Positions 33,342 to 43,410 of a DNA stretch of 64,000 nucleotides are shown piece by piece. The number at the start of each line of letters is the position of its first letter. Within the stretch, counting starts at the first letter, position 1. The stretch lies in the NCBI GenBank assembly GCA_016713325.1, contig JADJPJ010000087.1:1054001-1118000 (forward strand). Reading direction: 5' to 3'. The translations under genes were made by a program, and so were the position numbers. The DNA is from Candidatus Flexifilum affinis. GTDB lineage: Bacteria > Chloroflexota > Anaerolineae > Aggregatilineales > Phototrophicaceae. Below the pieces are notes generated by a model, which worked only from the letters and a program-made list of their open reading frames with translations, was not told the origin of the DNA and made no database searches.

Positions 33342-35426
33342 ATGCTGCCAACAGACTATTTTCCAGCAGAACTCACAGCCGAAGCCTATAAAGGCGCTTT
33401 TGCTCTCAGCCTATTTCTTGGAAGCATCAACGATTTCGACGCTCTGCTGCCGATGATCCCGCCGTCCGTGCGCGATGTACTGGGCTGCGAGCAGGTCATG
33501 CTGCTGACGCCGGGCCGAAGACCGAACACGCTTGCCATCGCCTCGGTGGCCGATGGCATCAACGTGCGGAGTTTCGACACACAGGACATCACGATCGACG
33601 TCATCCCGGACGCCGATCCTTTCAGGTTCTGGGAGCGGCAGCAGCCCGCCACGCTCGACCCCGCCATCCTCGCCGGCGATGCGGGTCCGGCCGCCGCTTC
33701 GCTGATGCGTTCAATTTTCACGATCTTGCCGCCCAGAGAGGCCTACAGCGCCCCAGCAGGGGCCAACGGCAAGCTGTACGGTGTGCTGGTCGCGCAGGAT
33801 GGGACCGGTCGGATCGATCCCCAGCGTGGTGACGTTCTGACCTTGTTAGCACGCACTGTCGGGGTCGCGCTGGCCAATGCGGATCGCTACCAGCGGTCCG
33901 AGCAGGAACGCCGCCATCGCGCCGAAGAGATGGAAATCATGGCGCAGATTGATCGCGAACTCAGCGATTCCATTCAACTGGACGATGTGTTCGCCATCAC
34001 GCTCGACTGGGCCATTCGCTACTCACGGGCGCACGGTGCCTACCTTTCCCTTTTTGATGAGACGTCCCGCTCACTGCGCCCCGTGGCCAGCCTCGGCTAT
34101 AAGCATCCGCCGGAGAGTCTGCTCGCCGCGTCAGAGGAAGACAACATTCCCCTGCGCGCCGCGCTGAACAACCGGGCGGAGAACGTCGCCTCGCTTCATG
34201 GCAGCCCGGATGGTTCGTCCAACGGCAGCATCATGTGCTCGCACATGTCGGTGCCCGTCACACGGGAGGAGCGCGTGATCGCGGTGATCAGCGTGGAGAG
34301 CCGCCGCGCCGATGCATTCAGTGACGCGCATCTTCAGTTCATCACCAATCTGAGTGCGCGTGCCGGCACCGCCATCGACAACGCGCGGCTGTATGCCAAT
34401 GAGGTGCGCGAGCGGGAGAAGACCACTTCGATTCTGCGCGAAATCGCCGACGTCGTGATCGTCGTCGGCCTGGACGAACGCATCCTGCTGATCAACGACT
34501 CCGCCGTCAATGTGCTATGCCTGCCGGCCGACCAATCGTGCATCGGTCGCAGGTTTGCCGAGGCCTTTGCCGACACGCCTCTCCTGGGTCTGTATCAGCG
34601 GGCGGTCACCGGCGGCTCAAAATCGTATGAGACGATCAGCCTGTCCGAGGATCGCACGTTTGCCGCCAGCGTGGCGCATCAACCGGACATCGGCTGGATT
34701 GTGACCATGCGCGACCTGACTGAACTGCGCCGCGCCGATCAGATCAAGAACGACTTCATGTCGGTCCTGTCGCATGACCTCAAGCAGCCGGTCTCGGTGG
34801 TCAGGGGTTATGTCGAACTTCTGGAGATGCGTAATCCGGTGCTGGACGAACGGTCGCGATACTACATCGCCATGATCTTCCAGTCGCTGGATAACATGAG
34901 CAAGCTGATTGAGGATCTCCTCGATCTGGCCCGGCTGGACACCGGCGCCGAGCTGATGCGCACGCAGGTCAACCTCGCGCAGCTCATGACCAACGTTCGC
35001 GACTGGATTAGACCGGCGGCGGAGGCGAAATCCATGCGACTGGTCATTCCCTCCGGCGAGAATTTGCCTGCCCTGATCGGCGATCCCAATCGTCTCACAC
35101 AGATCTTCGTCAATCTCGTGCACAATGCGGTGAAGTACACCCCCGCGGGCGGCCAGGTCGAAATGGCGATCGCTTCCGAAGGCGAGGACATGGTCCGCTT
35201 CGCGATTCGCGACAGCGGCATCGGCATCGGCCCCGAGGATCTGAAAGCGGTCTTCGAGCGCTTCTACCGGGTTCGCCGGCCGGAAACGCAGAATGTCGAG
35301 GGCAGCGGTCTGGGTTTGGCCCTCGTCAAGCGGCTGGTCGAACTCCACCGCGGGCGCATCGACGTGGAAAGCCTTCTGGGCGAAGGCACGACGTTCTTCG
35401 TGACGCTGCCCGCCTGGAGCGACTAG
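33342..35426 (+). CDS. Sensor histidine kinase with GAF-GAF-PAS input
   Basis: A 694-residue cytosolic kinase with no membrane helix. Domains in order: a diverged GAF-like domain (about 20-180), a second GAF (about 205-345, beginning IDRELSDSIQLDDVFAITLD), a PAS (about 365-460, beginning ILREIADVVIVVGLDERILL), HisKA with the phospho-accepting His478 in MSVLSHDLKQPVSVVRGYVE, and HATPase with N-box NLVHNAVKYTPAGG, G1 box RDSGIGI, F-box FERFYRV and G2 box GSGLGLALVKRLVELHRG. It should autophosphorylate and pass phosphate to a response regulator, which is not in the window, so it is an orphan here. Own promoter at 33251-33280 and own terminator after the stop, so probably monocistronic. Confidence 0.93.
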   Translation: MLPTDYFPAELTAEAYKGAFALSLFLGSINDFDALLPMIPPSVRDVLGCEQVMLLTPGRRPNTLAIASVADGINVRSFDTQDITIDVIPDADPFRFWERQQPATLDPAILAGDAGPAAASLMRSIFTILPPREAYSAPAGANGKLYGVLVAQDGTGRIDPQRGDVLTLLARTVGVALANADRYQRSEQERRHRAEEMEIMAQIDRELSDSIQLDDVFAITLDWAIRYSRAHGAYLSLFDETSRSLRPVASLGYKHPPESLLAASEEDNIPLRAALNNRAENVASLHGSPDGSSNGSIMCSHMSVPVTREERVIAVISVESRRADAFSDAHLQFITNLSARAGTAIDNARLYANEVREREKTTSILREIADVVIVVGLDERILLINDSAVNVLCLPADQSCIGRRFAEAFADTPLLGLYQRAVTGGSKSYETISLSEDRTFAASVAHQPDIGWIVTMRDLTELRRADQIKNDFMSVLSHDLKQPVSVVRGYVELLEMRNPVLDERSRYYIAMIFQSLDNMSKLIEDLLDLARLDTGAELMRTQVNLAQLMTNVRDWIRPAAEAKSMRLVIPSGENLPALIGDPNRLTQIFVNLVHNAVKYTPAGGQVEMAIASEGEDMVRFAIRDSGIGIGPEDLKAVFERFYRVRRPETQNVEGSGLGLALVKRLVELHRGRIDVESLLGEGTTFFVTLPAWSD

Positions 35427-35440
35427 TCGCGGCAGGAAAA

Positions 35441-35469
35441 AAAAAGGAGGCGTGTCAGGCCTCCTTTTT
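35441..35469. terminator. Bidirectional hairpin terminator
   Basis: AAAAAGGAGGC (35441-35451) pairs with GCCTCCTTTTT (35459-35469) around a 7-base loop. The A and T tracts on both sides serve both the histidine kinase gene and the opposing permease gene. Confidence 0.9.
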
Positions 35470-35497
35470 GTTCAGATTTATTCAGACTTGCCTGCGT

Positions 35498-37525
35498 CTA
35501 TCGAGGACGCTCTTCGGGACCGACGCCGTTCAATCGTCTGGCTGCCGCCTCTGGTTGCAGAGTCGCGGCAGGCGAAAGGGCTTTCTTGCGGGCAATCACC
35601 GGCTCGTAAAGGTCGTCGCCAATACGATACGGCACATTGATGACTGCACGCCCGCGTCCACGCGCGATCTGATCCTGGTACAACGCCTCGCGAATCGCCA
35701 CGCTGGTCTGATTGTGCAGAAGCTTTTCCCACCAGGTCGAAACGACGAACTCCGGCAGAATGACCGTTGTCGGTAGATTCTTATCCGGGCTGTGCTCGTC
35801 GGCCTCGTGGAGATACTTGATCAACGGACGGCCGATCTCGCGGAAAGGCGAGTCCACGATATCCAGTGGGATACGCACATTCAGCTTGCTCCACCGCTTC
35901 ATCAGCCACTCCACCTGCGACGGTTCGACGGCGACCGACACCGCACGCACGTTGTCAGAGAAGCGAACGGCGAACTCGAGCGCCTGGAGCGTGCAGCGGT
36001 TCAGACTGTTCACCAGCACCACCACCGGTTGGCGGTTGTGCGTCTTATACACGTCCGGGCTGATGTCGCACGATTCGATCCCATCCAGCGTAAGCGAGTG
36101 GGCGACATCTACGTAATGCCGGTGCACGCGCAGGAACAAGAAGACGACCAGGGGAATCGCGACTGCGACCAGCCACGCGCCTTCAACGAACTTGGTGATC
36201 AGCAGAATGCACAGTACGACAAACGTCGCGAGCGCGCCAAAACCGTTCAGCCCGATCTTGAAGCGCCAGCCTATCGTTGGCTTGAAGCCTTCCTTGTGAC
36301 GTTCCTTCATCCAATGGATGACCATGCCGCTCTGCGACAATGTGAAGCTCAGGAAAACGCCAACGGCATACAGCGGCAGCAGGTTATGTTCGCGAGCATC
36401 GAAGAGAATGATCAGAATGCTCGCGACAAAGGCCAGCGCCAGGATGCCATTACTGAAGACCAGGCGGTCGCCCAGGTTGGTCAACTGGCGCGGCAGAAAG
36501 CGGTCCTGCGCGATCAGCGACGCCAGACGCGGAAAGTCCGCATAGGCGGTGTTGGCAGCCAGCGACAGGATGAACAACGTCGCAAACTGGAAGTAGAAGA
36601 AGAAGAAGGTGCCCTCGCCAAAGGTATGGCGCGCAACCTGCGAAATGACGGTCGTTGTTCCCGGTTCATGGCTGACCACGATCGGGAAAGAATTGGCCAG
36701 GAACGTGATGCCAACGAACATGGTGGACAGAATCGTCACCATGATGATGAGCGTCTTGCCGGCGTTGTCGCTTTCCGGCTTCTTGAAGGCAGGAATACCA
36801 TTGGAAATGGCCTCGACGCCCGTCAGGGCCGTGCAGCCGCCGGCAAAAGCGCGCAGCACCAGGAAGAGAGTTAGCCCGCCTAACGCCTCGGTAGAGTGCT
36901 GCACACCTTCCAGCGTTTCCGGCGTGACTTCCGGCACATCACCGGTGACCACGCGCAGAACGCCGACGACGATCATGGCGAACACGCCGAGGATGAACGC
37001 ATAGGTCGGGATCGCGAAGAACGTCCCGCTCTCCTTGACGCCGCGCATATTGACGACGGTGATAAAAGCGACAATCACCAGCGCCACCTCGATACGCCAG
37101 GGGTCGAAGGCCGGAAACGCCGAGGTCAATGCGGCGACGCCAGCGGAAACACTCACAGCGACTGTGAGAATGTAGTCGATGAGCAGAGCAGCCGCGGCAA
37201 CGAGGCCGGGACCTATGCCGAGGTTATCCTTGGATACAATGTATGCGCCGCCGCCATTGGGATAAGCGTGGATGGTCTGGTAATAAGAAAAAGCGACCAC
37301 GATGAGCAGCGCAGCAATGCCGAGGGCGATCCACATCGAGACGCCAAGAGCGCCCGATCCGGCAGCGACCAGTACAAGGAGTATGGCTTCTGTTGCGTAG
37401 GCTGTGGATGAGAGAGCATCTGAGGAGAAAACTGCGAGCGCTTTCGGAATAGACAAGCGCTGATGGATCGCTTCGCTGGTTGGAAGCGGGCGCCCGATAA
37501 GCATCCGGCGCATATTGATAGACAT
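35498..37525 (-). CDS. KimA-like APC-family potassium permease
   Basis: A 675-residue membrane transporter. The sequence follows the KimA (YdaO) K+/H+ symporter closely in order and wording: FSSDALSSTAYATEAILLVL, HAYPNGGGAYIVSKDNLG, LLIDYILTVAVSVSAGVAAL, GCTALTGVEAISNGIPAFK, ANTAYADFPRLASLIAQDRF and LLPLYAVGVFLSFTLSQSGM. Twelve helices are followed by a cytosolic C-terminal domain of about 180 residues (VVVLVNSLNRCTLQALEFAV), which in KimA binds cyclic di-AMP and shuts the transporter. Whether the binding residues are conserved I cannot judge. Divergent from the Ser/Thr kinase gene, with its own promoter. No cyclic di-AMP riboswitch was recognised in the leader. The last 35 residues are unconserved-looking and rich in Ala, Pro and Arg. 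Confidence 0.88.
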   Translation of the reverse strand: MSINMRRMLIGRPLPTSEAIHQRLSIPKALAVFSSDALSSTAYATEAILLVLVAAGSGALGVSMWIALGIAALLIVVAFSYYQTIHAYPNGGGAYIVSKDNLGIGPGLVAAAALLIDYILTVAVSVSAGVAALTSAFPAFDPWRIEVALVIVAFITVVNMRGVKESGTFFAIPTYAFILGVFAMIVVGVLRVVTGDVPEVTPETLEGVQHSTEALGGLTLFLVLRAFAGGCTALTGVEAISNGIPAFKKPESDNAGKTLIIMVTILSTMFVGITFLANSFPIVVSHEPGTTTVISQVARHTFGEGTFFFFYFQFATLFILSLAANTAYADFPRLASLIAQDRFLPRQLTNLGDRLVFSNGILALAFVASILIILFDAREHNLLPLYAVGVFLSFTLSQSGMVIHWMKERHKEGFKPTIGWRFKIGLNGFGALATFVVLCILLITKFVEGAWLVAVAIPLVVFLFLRVHRHYVDVAHSLTLDGIESCDISPDVYKTHNRQPVVVLVNSLNRCTLQALEFAVRFSDNVRAVSVAVEPSQVEWLMKRWSKLNVRIPLDIVDSPFREIGRPLIKYLHEADEHSPDKNLPTTVILPEFVVSTWWEKLLHNQTSVAIREALYQDQIARGRGRAVINVPYRIGDDLYEPVIARKKALSPAATLQPEAAARRLNGVGPEERPR

Positions 37526-37558
37526 TTCGATCTCTCGCCTTGTGACTTGGACGTGGTT

Positions 37559-37586
37559 ATTCTAGTACCAGTTGCCAGAAGTGCAA
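37559..37586 (-). promoter_or_regulatory. Promoter of the KimA-like permease gene
   Basis: On the minus strand TTGCAC, a 16-base spacer and TAGAAT. The predicted leader is only about 27 bases, too short for a riboswitch. Confidence 0.5.
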
Positions 37587-37615
37587 GGAACGAAAGGCAT
37601 CATCGTGACACTTTC

Positions 37616-37646
37616 TTGACACTTCGTCAGCGAAGAACGATAGAAT
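37616..37646 (+). promoter_or_regulatory. Promoter of the Ser/Thr kinase gene
   Basis: A perfect TTGACA, a 19-base spacer and TAGAAT, about 80 bases before ATG 37727. The spacer is slightly long. A short inverted repeat CCCTAGATTCTAGGG-like (CCCCTAGAATCTAGGG) at about 37650-37666 lies just downstream of the -10 and could be an operator. Confidence 0.5.
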
Positions 37647-37726
37647 GCCCCCCTAGAATCTAGGGTAAACCTGACAACAACGAAAACTGCCATTAAGAAT
37701 GCATCAAGAAGTAGGCGCGCAACACC

Positions 37727-40700
37727 ATGATCACTGAAGCGACGGCCCCTATCGTCATCGACCACCGATACATCCTGCTGGCAAAACTGGGCAGCGGTGG
37801 AATGGGCGTCGTGCATCGGGTATTGGACCGTCTGACGGGCGATCATGTCGCGCTGAAAAAGTTGCCGCGCGCATTGGTGATGACAGTTGGGAGTCCCTTG
37901 ATCGTCTGGCATTGGCGCAGGAGTTTCGCATCCTGGCCTCGCTGCGGCATCCCAGCGTGATCAGCGTCCTCGACTATGGATTCACGCCGGAGGGGTCGCC
38001 CTACTTCACGATGCGCCTGCTCAACTCACCCCGGCCCATCGTCCAGTATGCAAAGGACCGCCCCATCGCCGAGCGGCTCCATTTGCTGCTACAGACCCTC
38101 TCCGCCCTCGATTATCTACACCGGAGAGGTGTGATCCACCGCGATCTCAAGCCGAGCAACGTCCTTGTCGAGCCTGACGGCATCGTGCAGGTGCTCGATT
38201 TTGGACTCTCCCAGGTGGGGACTTTGCCCAGCGTGCCGGGCGGCACGCTGGGCTACATGGCGCCCGAACTCCTCGGCGACGGACATCCGAGCATCGCCGC
38301 AGACCTCTATTCAATGGGGATGATCGCCTACGAGCTCTTCGCCGAGCGCTATCCGTACGACACTTCGAACTTCAGCCGACTTCTCTATGCCGTACTGGAT
38401 GATCGTCCCGACTGGACGCCGCTTTACGCTTACGACGACCTGTCGGGCGACCATCTGCCGCTGCGCAAGGTCATCGCGCGTCTGATGGACAAAAATCCGA
38501 ACGAGCGCTACTCCGACGCCTGGGAGGTGATGGAGGATCTATGCCGGGCGCTGGGACAGCCTGTTCCCCATGAAGAAAAGGCGGCGCGAGAGAGCTTCCT
38601 TCAGGCTGCCACGTTCACTGGCCGTGAGCGGGAAATGTCGGCACTCCAGGATATGCTGAAACAGGTCCGCTCCGAGGGCCTGGCGGCTCTATGGCTGGTA
38701 GGTGGGGAAAGCGGCATCGGCAAATCGCGCCTGCTGGACGAACTGCGCACCGTCGCGCTCGTCGATGGCTGGCGGGTTCTCCGCGGCCAGAGTTATGCCG
38801 ACTTGCGCCTCCCTTATCAGCTTTGGCGAGTCCCCGTCCGCAGTCTGGTCCTTAGCGCGCCACCCGATGATCTCCAGGCGGGTGTGCTGCTTCCACTCGT
38901 GCCCGACATCGATCGGCTGATCGAACGCAGTGTGGCGACGGCGGCCGACCTTCAGGGCGCGGCGTACGTGCAGCGTCTCGCCCTCACTCTGGCGTCTCTG
39001 CTCAGAGCGTCGCCCGATCCCATCCTTCTGCTACTCGAAGATCTGCACTGGGCGGGGGATGGCCTCAACCTCCTGCAGCAGATCTGCGAGGGACTCAAGG
39101 ACTGCCCGGTGCTGATCGTCGGCACCTATCGCAGTGAAGAGCGACCAGACCTGCCGAGCACGCTGCCGTCGGCGCGGCCGCTCATACTTCAGCGCCTGCC
39201 CGCGCCGCAGATCGCCACGCTGGCCGAGTCCATGCTGGGTGCTGTCGGCGAGAATGCGGCCGTGGTCGAGCTGCTCGAACGGGAGACGGAAGGCAACATC
39301 TTCTTCATGATCGAAGTTCTCCGCGCGCTTGCTGAGGAAGCCGGCGATCTGCGCCGCATCGCGCAGGAAAAACTGCCCGCGCGCGTGTTTGCCGGCGGAA
39401 TTGAGGAAGCAGTAAGCCGGCGGCTAAACCGCGTCCCCGAGTGGGCAGCAGAACATCTGAAGGTCGCAGCGCTGGCCGGTCGCGACCTGGACCTGGCTCT
39501 GCTGAAATTCATGGCGCCACCAGGCCTGGACGTCGAAGCCTGGCTGACGGCCTGCGCCAATGCCGCCGTCCTGGAAGTGTCGGATCAGCGTTGGCGATTC
39601 AGCCACGATAAGCTGCGAGAAACGCTGATCGCCCAGCTTCCCGATACGCTCTATCGTCAGAACCATACCCGGATCGCCGACGCCATCGAGCGCGTCTACC
39701 CGGCGGACGATCAGTACGCGGAGGCCCTGTTCGAACACCTGTTGGCGGCCAACGAACCGGAGCGCGCGCTCCCACATGCCCAGATCGCGGCGCGCGCTGC
39801 CCTCAAGAGCAGCCGCTACCGCGACGTCCAGCGTATTGTCGAGACCGTCAGGGCCTTGACCGGTGACACGGCCGACACAATTCCGTTCGACGTGTTCGCG
39901 GCAGAGGCAGCGCTTTACCAGGGGGATTATGCGGAAACCGATGCGCTCTGCCAGGCAGTCCTGGCGCGCTTGCCCGAGGACAACGACTGGCGGTCACGGG
40001 CGCTGCTGCTGCGTGCGCGCGTCCTGGTCAACAAAGGGGAATACCAGCAGGCGATTTCGATCTTCGAACTCGCCCTGGAGGATGCCCGCGCCCGGAACGA
40101 TCAGCGCGGTATCGCCGACGCCTGCTTTGGCCTCGGCCAGGTCGAGGAGCGGCAGGCGAACGGCGAACAGGCCACGGAGCACTATCAGCAGTGTCTGGCG
40201 ATCTATCGCATGCTCAACGACTCGGCAGGCATCGCCGATAGTCTGCACGGCATGGGCGGCATTGCCTATACCGCCGGGGATCATGAAACGGCCCGCCGCG
40301 CCTACGAAGAAAGCCTGGCCATGCGCCGCACGATCGGCGATCGCCGCACCATCGCGAGCAGCCTGAACAACCTGGGCGGCGTCCTTGCTGCACTGCGCAA
40401 ACAGGATGAAGCGCGCGCACGGTTCGCCGAAAGCCTGGCCATCCGCCGCGAAATTGGCGAGCGCAGGGGGATCGCCATGAGCCTGCTCAACCTGGGCCAC
40501 CTGCTCGAAGAACAGGGAGATCTCGAAGGTGCCTTTGCCCATTTCAGCGAAGGTCATGAGCTGTTTCGCGAGCTGGGGGTCAAGCAGGGGATCGCTATCA
40601 GCCTGATCAATCTCGGTTCGACATGGCGCCTGCGGGGCGAGTTCACCAGGGCGCGCGGCCTGATCCGCGAAGCGCTCGACCTGGTACGCGACATGGGCGA

Positions 40701-41184
40701 CAGTGTTATGACCGCTCACTGTCTGAACGAGCTGGCTCTGAACAACCGTTCCCTGGGTGACCTGAATGAGGCGCTGCGCTGCTCGGCGGAGGAGATTGCC
40801 ATCCGGCGCGAGCTGGGCGATGCGCGCTTTCTGGCCATTGCTCTCTGGACCCAGGCTGAACACCTGATCGATACCGGGGAGACGGCCAAAGGGAACCAGC
40901 ACCTCAGCGAGGCGCTGACTTTAGGGCTGCGCACCGGCTCAGCCGATGTGCTTCTGCGGCTTCTGAAAACCCAATACCTTCGCAGCGGCCGCGATCCAGC
41001 GCTGCGTGATGTGCTGCTGGCCCATCGGGCCCGCGCCGACCTTGCCACCCGCCAATGGATCGACTCGCTGCCGCACGGGCAGGAAGCAAACTCCGGTGTA
41101 AGTGATGCGCCATCTCCCGATTTTGCAGATCTTGTGGCCGTGGCAGAGGCGCTCCGCGCTGCGCTTGACGCCGATCACGCCTAG
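37727..41184 (+). CDS. Ser/Thr protein kinase - AAA ATPase - TPR regulator (one frameshift)
   Basis: A Hanks-type kinase fused to a STAND-like ATPase and TPRs, about 1150 residues once joined. The start frame (ATG 37727) gives the glycine loop LGSGGMGVVHRV and the ATP-binding Lys in HVALKKL near residue 44. Near 37895 the frame must change: one G added to TTGGTGATG yields ALGDDSWESLDRLALAQEFR and continues into the long frame. Then come HRDLKPSNV, VLDFGLS and GYMAPELL, so catalytic residues are intact. ATPase domain from about 305: FTGREREMSALQDML, Walker A GGESGIGKSRLL, Walker B LLLLEDLHWAGDG. From about 690 to the end there are many TPRs (SSLNNLGGVLAALRKQDEAR and similar). Uncorrected, the product from 37912 lacks the ATP-binding lobe. 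Signal and targets unknown. Confidence 0.85.
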
Positions 41185-41316
41185 CAGTTTTTACTTTGTT
41201 GGCAAATCTCCACGTGCCGTCCGGCGTCGAATGCCGTTATACTTAATTCTGCCCGAATAATCTCACATTCTGGATATGGGCCTGCTCACCTACCCCTGAA
41301 GGGGATAGCATTGTCG

Positions 41317-42663
41317 ATGTCTGACTCTCTCAAAAACCTGCTGCGGATTCGAGAAGGCGAAGGCCGGGTGGTTATTCTTCTCGGTCTCGTGCTCATGCTC
41401 AACACCCTGGCACTGGAGGCCGGGGATGTTGTGGCGGTGGCGGGTTTTCTCGGATCGGTCGACGTATCAAACATCCTGATCCTATGGATCATCGACATGG
41501 TGATGATCCTGGCTGTGGGCGGCATCCAGGGCCTGATCGTCGACCGCTTCAGCCGTCTGAAGCTACTGCGCGCCTACAGTCTGATCTTTGCCGCCATCTT
41601 CGCCGTGCTTGCAGTGCTCTTCGCCTCCGACGTGTCCGAGACCATCACCTACGGTCTTCTCTTCCTGCTGGTCGAGCAGCAGAACATCTTCCTGCCCCTG
41701 ATCTTCTGGATCTTTGCGAGCGAGCTGTTCTCCGCCGCGCAGTCCAGGCGATTGTTCCCGGTCATTGCCAGTTGGTCGGCCATTGGCCAGATCCTCGGTC
41801 TGAGTCTGGCCGCCGCCGCGCCATTCATCCTCTCCGCTGTCGGAGCGAGTGCGCCCGCCGTCCTGGTCCTGAACATGTTGCTGTATCTGATGAGTTTCGC
41901 TCTGCTCCACTTTGGCTTTCGACAGCCCGATTTACATGGGATCACGAGACGGGAAAAGAAACAGGACTGGCGCGAGACGGTCACCCGGGGATGGGATTTC
42001 ATTCGACGGATCGCTGCGCTGCGCTACATGACGATCGCCAGCTTCTGCGCGTTTATCGTCCTCACCATCATCGACTATCACTTTCTGGCGGTGGCAACGG
42101 AAACGTTCACTGAGGGGTCGGCAGTCAGTTTCCAGACATTTTACGGTATCTACCGACTGGTCATGACCATTCTGGTCATCCTGACGCAGAATCTGATCGC
42201 CAACCGGCTCATCGAGCGCTACGGCATCAAGAACGCGCTGGTCGCCGTGCCGATCATCGTGCTGGTCGGCGCACTCTTCGTCTTTATTGGACCGGGTCTG
42301 TTCTTCGTGGCAGCGGCGCGGGCGGTCATCCGGTTGGTAAACAGCTCAATCGATCTGCCGGCGCAGAAGGCCTTTCTGGCACTCATGCCAGAGGATGTGC
42401 GAGGTGCGGTCAGCATTTTCACGGATGGCTATAACTTTGCCATCGGGGCCATCATCGCCTCGGTGGTGATCGGCGCGGTCGTCCTCGGCGTACCGACAGG
42501 GATATCCCCCGAGACGCTGTATCTTTCTGTTGGATTATTATTCGCAATTGTCGGTATCATTGCAGTGAGAGCGATGTATCGCACCTATGATGCCACGCTC
42601 TTCAACTGGCGGCTGAAACGGCGACAGCGAACAGCCTCTGTCTTGAAAGACCTCGAACTCTAG
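41317..42663 (+). CDS. Npt1/Npt2 (ATP/ADP translocase)-like or MFS membrane transporter
   Basis: A 448-residue protein with about twelve helices (LGLVLMLNTLALEAGDVVAV, ILWIIDMVMILAVGGIQGLI, FLPLIFWIFASELFSAAQSR and others). The segment RRLFPVIASWSAIGQILGLS, with the charged loop following a helix that ends in FSAAQ, resembles the conserved region of nucleotide-transporter (TLC/Npt) relatives more than classical MFS sugar carriers. DFIRRIAALRYMTIASFCAF begins the second half. ATG 41317 is used; TTG 41311 lies two codons upstream. A short hairpin CCCCTGAAGGGG directly precedes the start and overlaps the likely ribosome site. First gene of a tightly spaced four-gene set with a C39-like protein 21 bases downstream. 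Substrate is not deducible. Confidence 0.7.
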   Translation: MSDSLKNLLRIREGEGRVVILLGLVLMLNTLALEAGDVVAVAGFLGSVDVSNILILWIIDMVMILAVGGIQGLIVDRFSRLKLLRAYSLIFAAIFAVLAVLFASDVSETITYGLLFLLVEQQNIFLPLIFWIFASELFSAAQSRRLFPVIASWSAIGQILGLSLAAAAPFILSAVGASAPAVLVLNMLLYLMSFALLHFGFRQPDLHGITRREKKQDWRETVTRGWDFIRRIAALRYMTIASFCAFIVLTIIDYHFLAVATETFTEGSAVSFQTFYGIYRLVMTILVILTQNLIANRLIERYGIKNALVAVPIIVLVGALFVFIGPGLFFVAAARAVIRLVNSSIDLPAQKAFLALMPEDVRGAVSIFTDGYNFAIGAIIASVVIGAVVLGVPTGISPETLYLSVGLLFAIVGIIAVRAMYRTYDATLFNWRLKRRQRTASVLKDLEL

Positions 42664-42684
42664 CGACCAGGAGACAGTGAGAAC

Positions 42685-43410
42685 ATGCTGGCACCGCACA
42701 GAATCAAACACATTGTTCAGAAAGACTGGTACTGCGGACCAGCGACGCTGGCGATGCTCTATTCGGTCTATGGACGCGACTTCTCGCAGGACAGGGTCGC
42801 CGAAGCCACCGGCATACGATCTCACATCCCGACCCGCGGCTGCCGGGTCGATCAACTGGCGGCGGCAGTGCAGGACCTCACACCCGATTACCTCCTGATG
42901 GGCAAGTACGACTCGAGCGTCGAGGATCTGGTTGAGATCACAGTCAACCGGGGCCTCCCGGTCGCAGTCGAGTGGCGGGGTACTTTTCTGGAGCCGAACG
43001 GCCATGTGTGGGAAGAAGGCCATTACAGCATCGTCGAAACGGTGAATCTGGCAGCACGGACCCTTAATCTGATCGATCCCTTCAACGGAAACAACATCGC
43101 CCACCAGAATGGGCGGATGCTCATCGACGACTTCGTTCAGCGTTGGTGGGATGATAATTATCTGCCAACTGTCGGAACTGACGATATACTCGACCCGGAG
43201 ACGTGGGTGGACCACATCTTCACCGACCGTCTCATTTTCGCTCTCGTATCCCGGTCACAGGTGGATGCATTCACCGACCTCGGGTTCCAACCGCTCACGG
43301 TCGAGTTTTCGCGCCGCTGCCACAAGGCGGGACGTGTGCTCGATCCCGGTCTGAGCTACAGACCCTCCGATCTCGATGTACAGGAAGACACCCATGAACC
43401 AGGAACCTAG
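42685..43410 (+). CDS. Papain-fold C39-like peptidase, cytosolic
   Basis: A 241-residue protein with the C39_2 layout: Gln12 and Cys17 in VQKDWYCGPATLAMLYSVYG (oxyanion Gln and nucleophile), His113 in EEGHYSIVE and Asp131 in LNLIDPFNG. A complete catalytic set suggests real peptidase or amidase activity. There is no signal peptide or membrane helix and no fused ABC transporter, so it is not a standard bacteriocin processing exporter. The last 60 residues (LIFALVSRSQVDAFTDLGF) form a small extra region. The gene starts 21 bases after the transporter and overlaps the next gene by 17 bases, so translation is linked. Its substrate might be a product of, or a regulator in, this operon; that is open. 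Confidence 0.8.
   Translation: MLAPHRIKHIVQKDWYCGPATLAMLYSVYGRDFSQDRVAEATGIRSHIPTRGCRVDQLAAAVQDLTPDYLLMGKYDSSVEDLVEITVNRGLPVAVEWRGTFLEPNGHVWEEGHYSIVETVNLAARTLNLIDPFNGNNIAHQNGRMLIDDFVQRWWDDNYLPTVGTDDILDPETWVDHIFTDRLIFALVSRSQVDAFTDLGFQPLTVEFSRRCHKAGRVLDPGLSYRPSDLDVQEDTHEPGT

Noticed and set aside
37526..37726. A cyclic di-AMP (ydaO-type) riboswitch in the leader of the KimA-like gene
   Set aside because: The predicted leader is about 27 bases and I saw no conserved riboswitch core in the gap.
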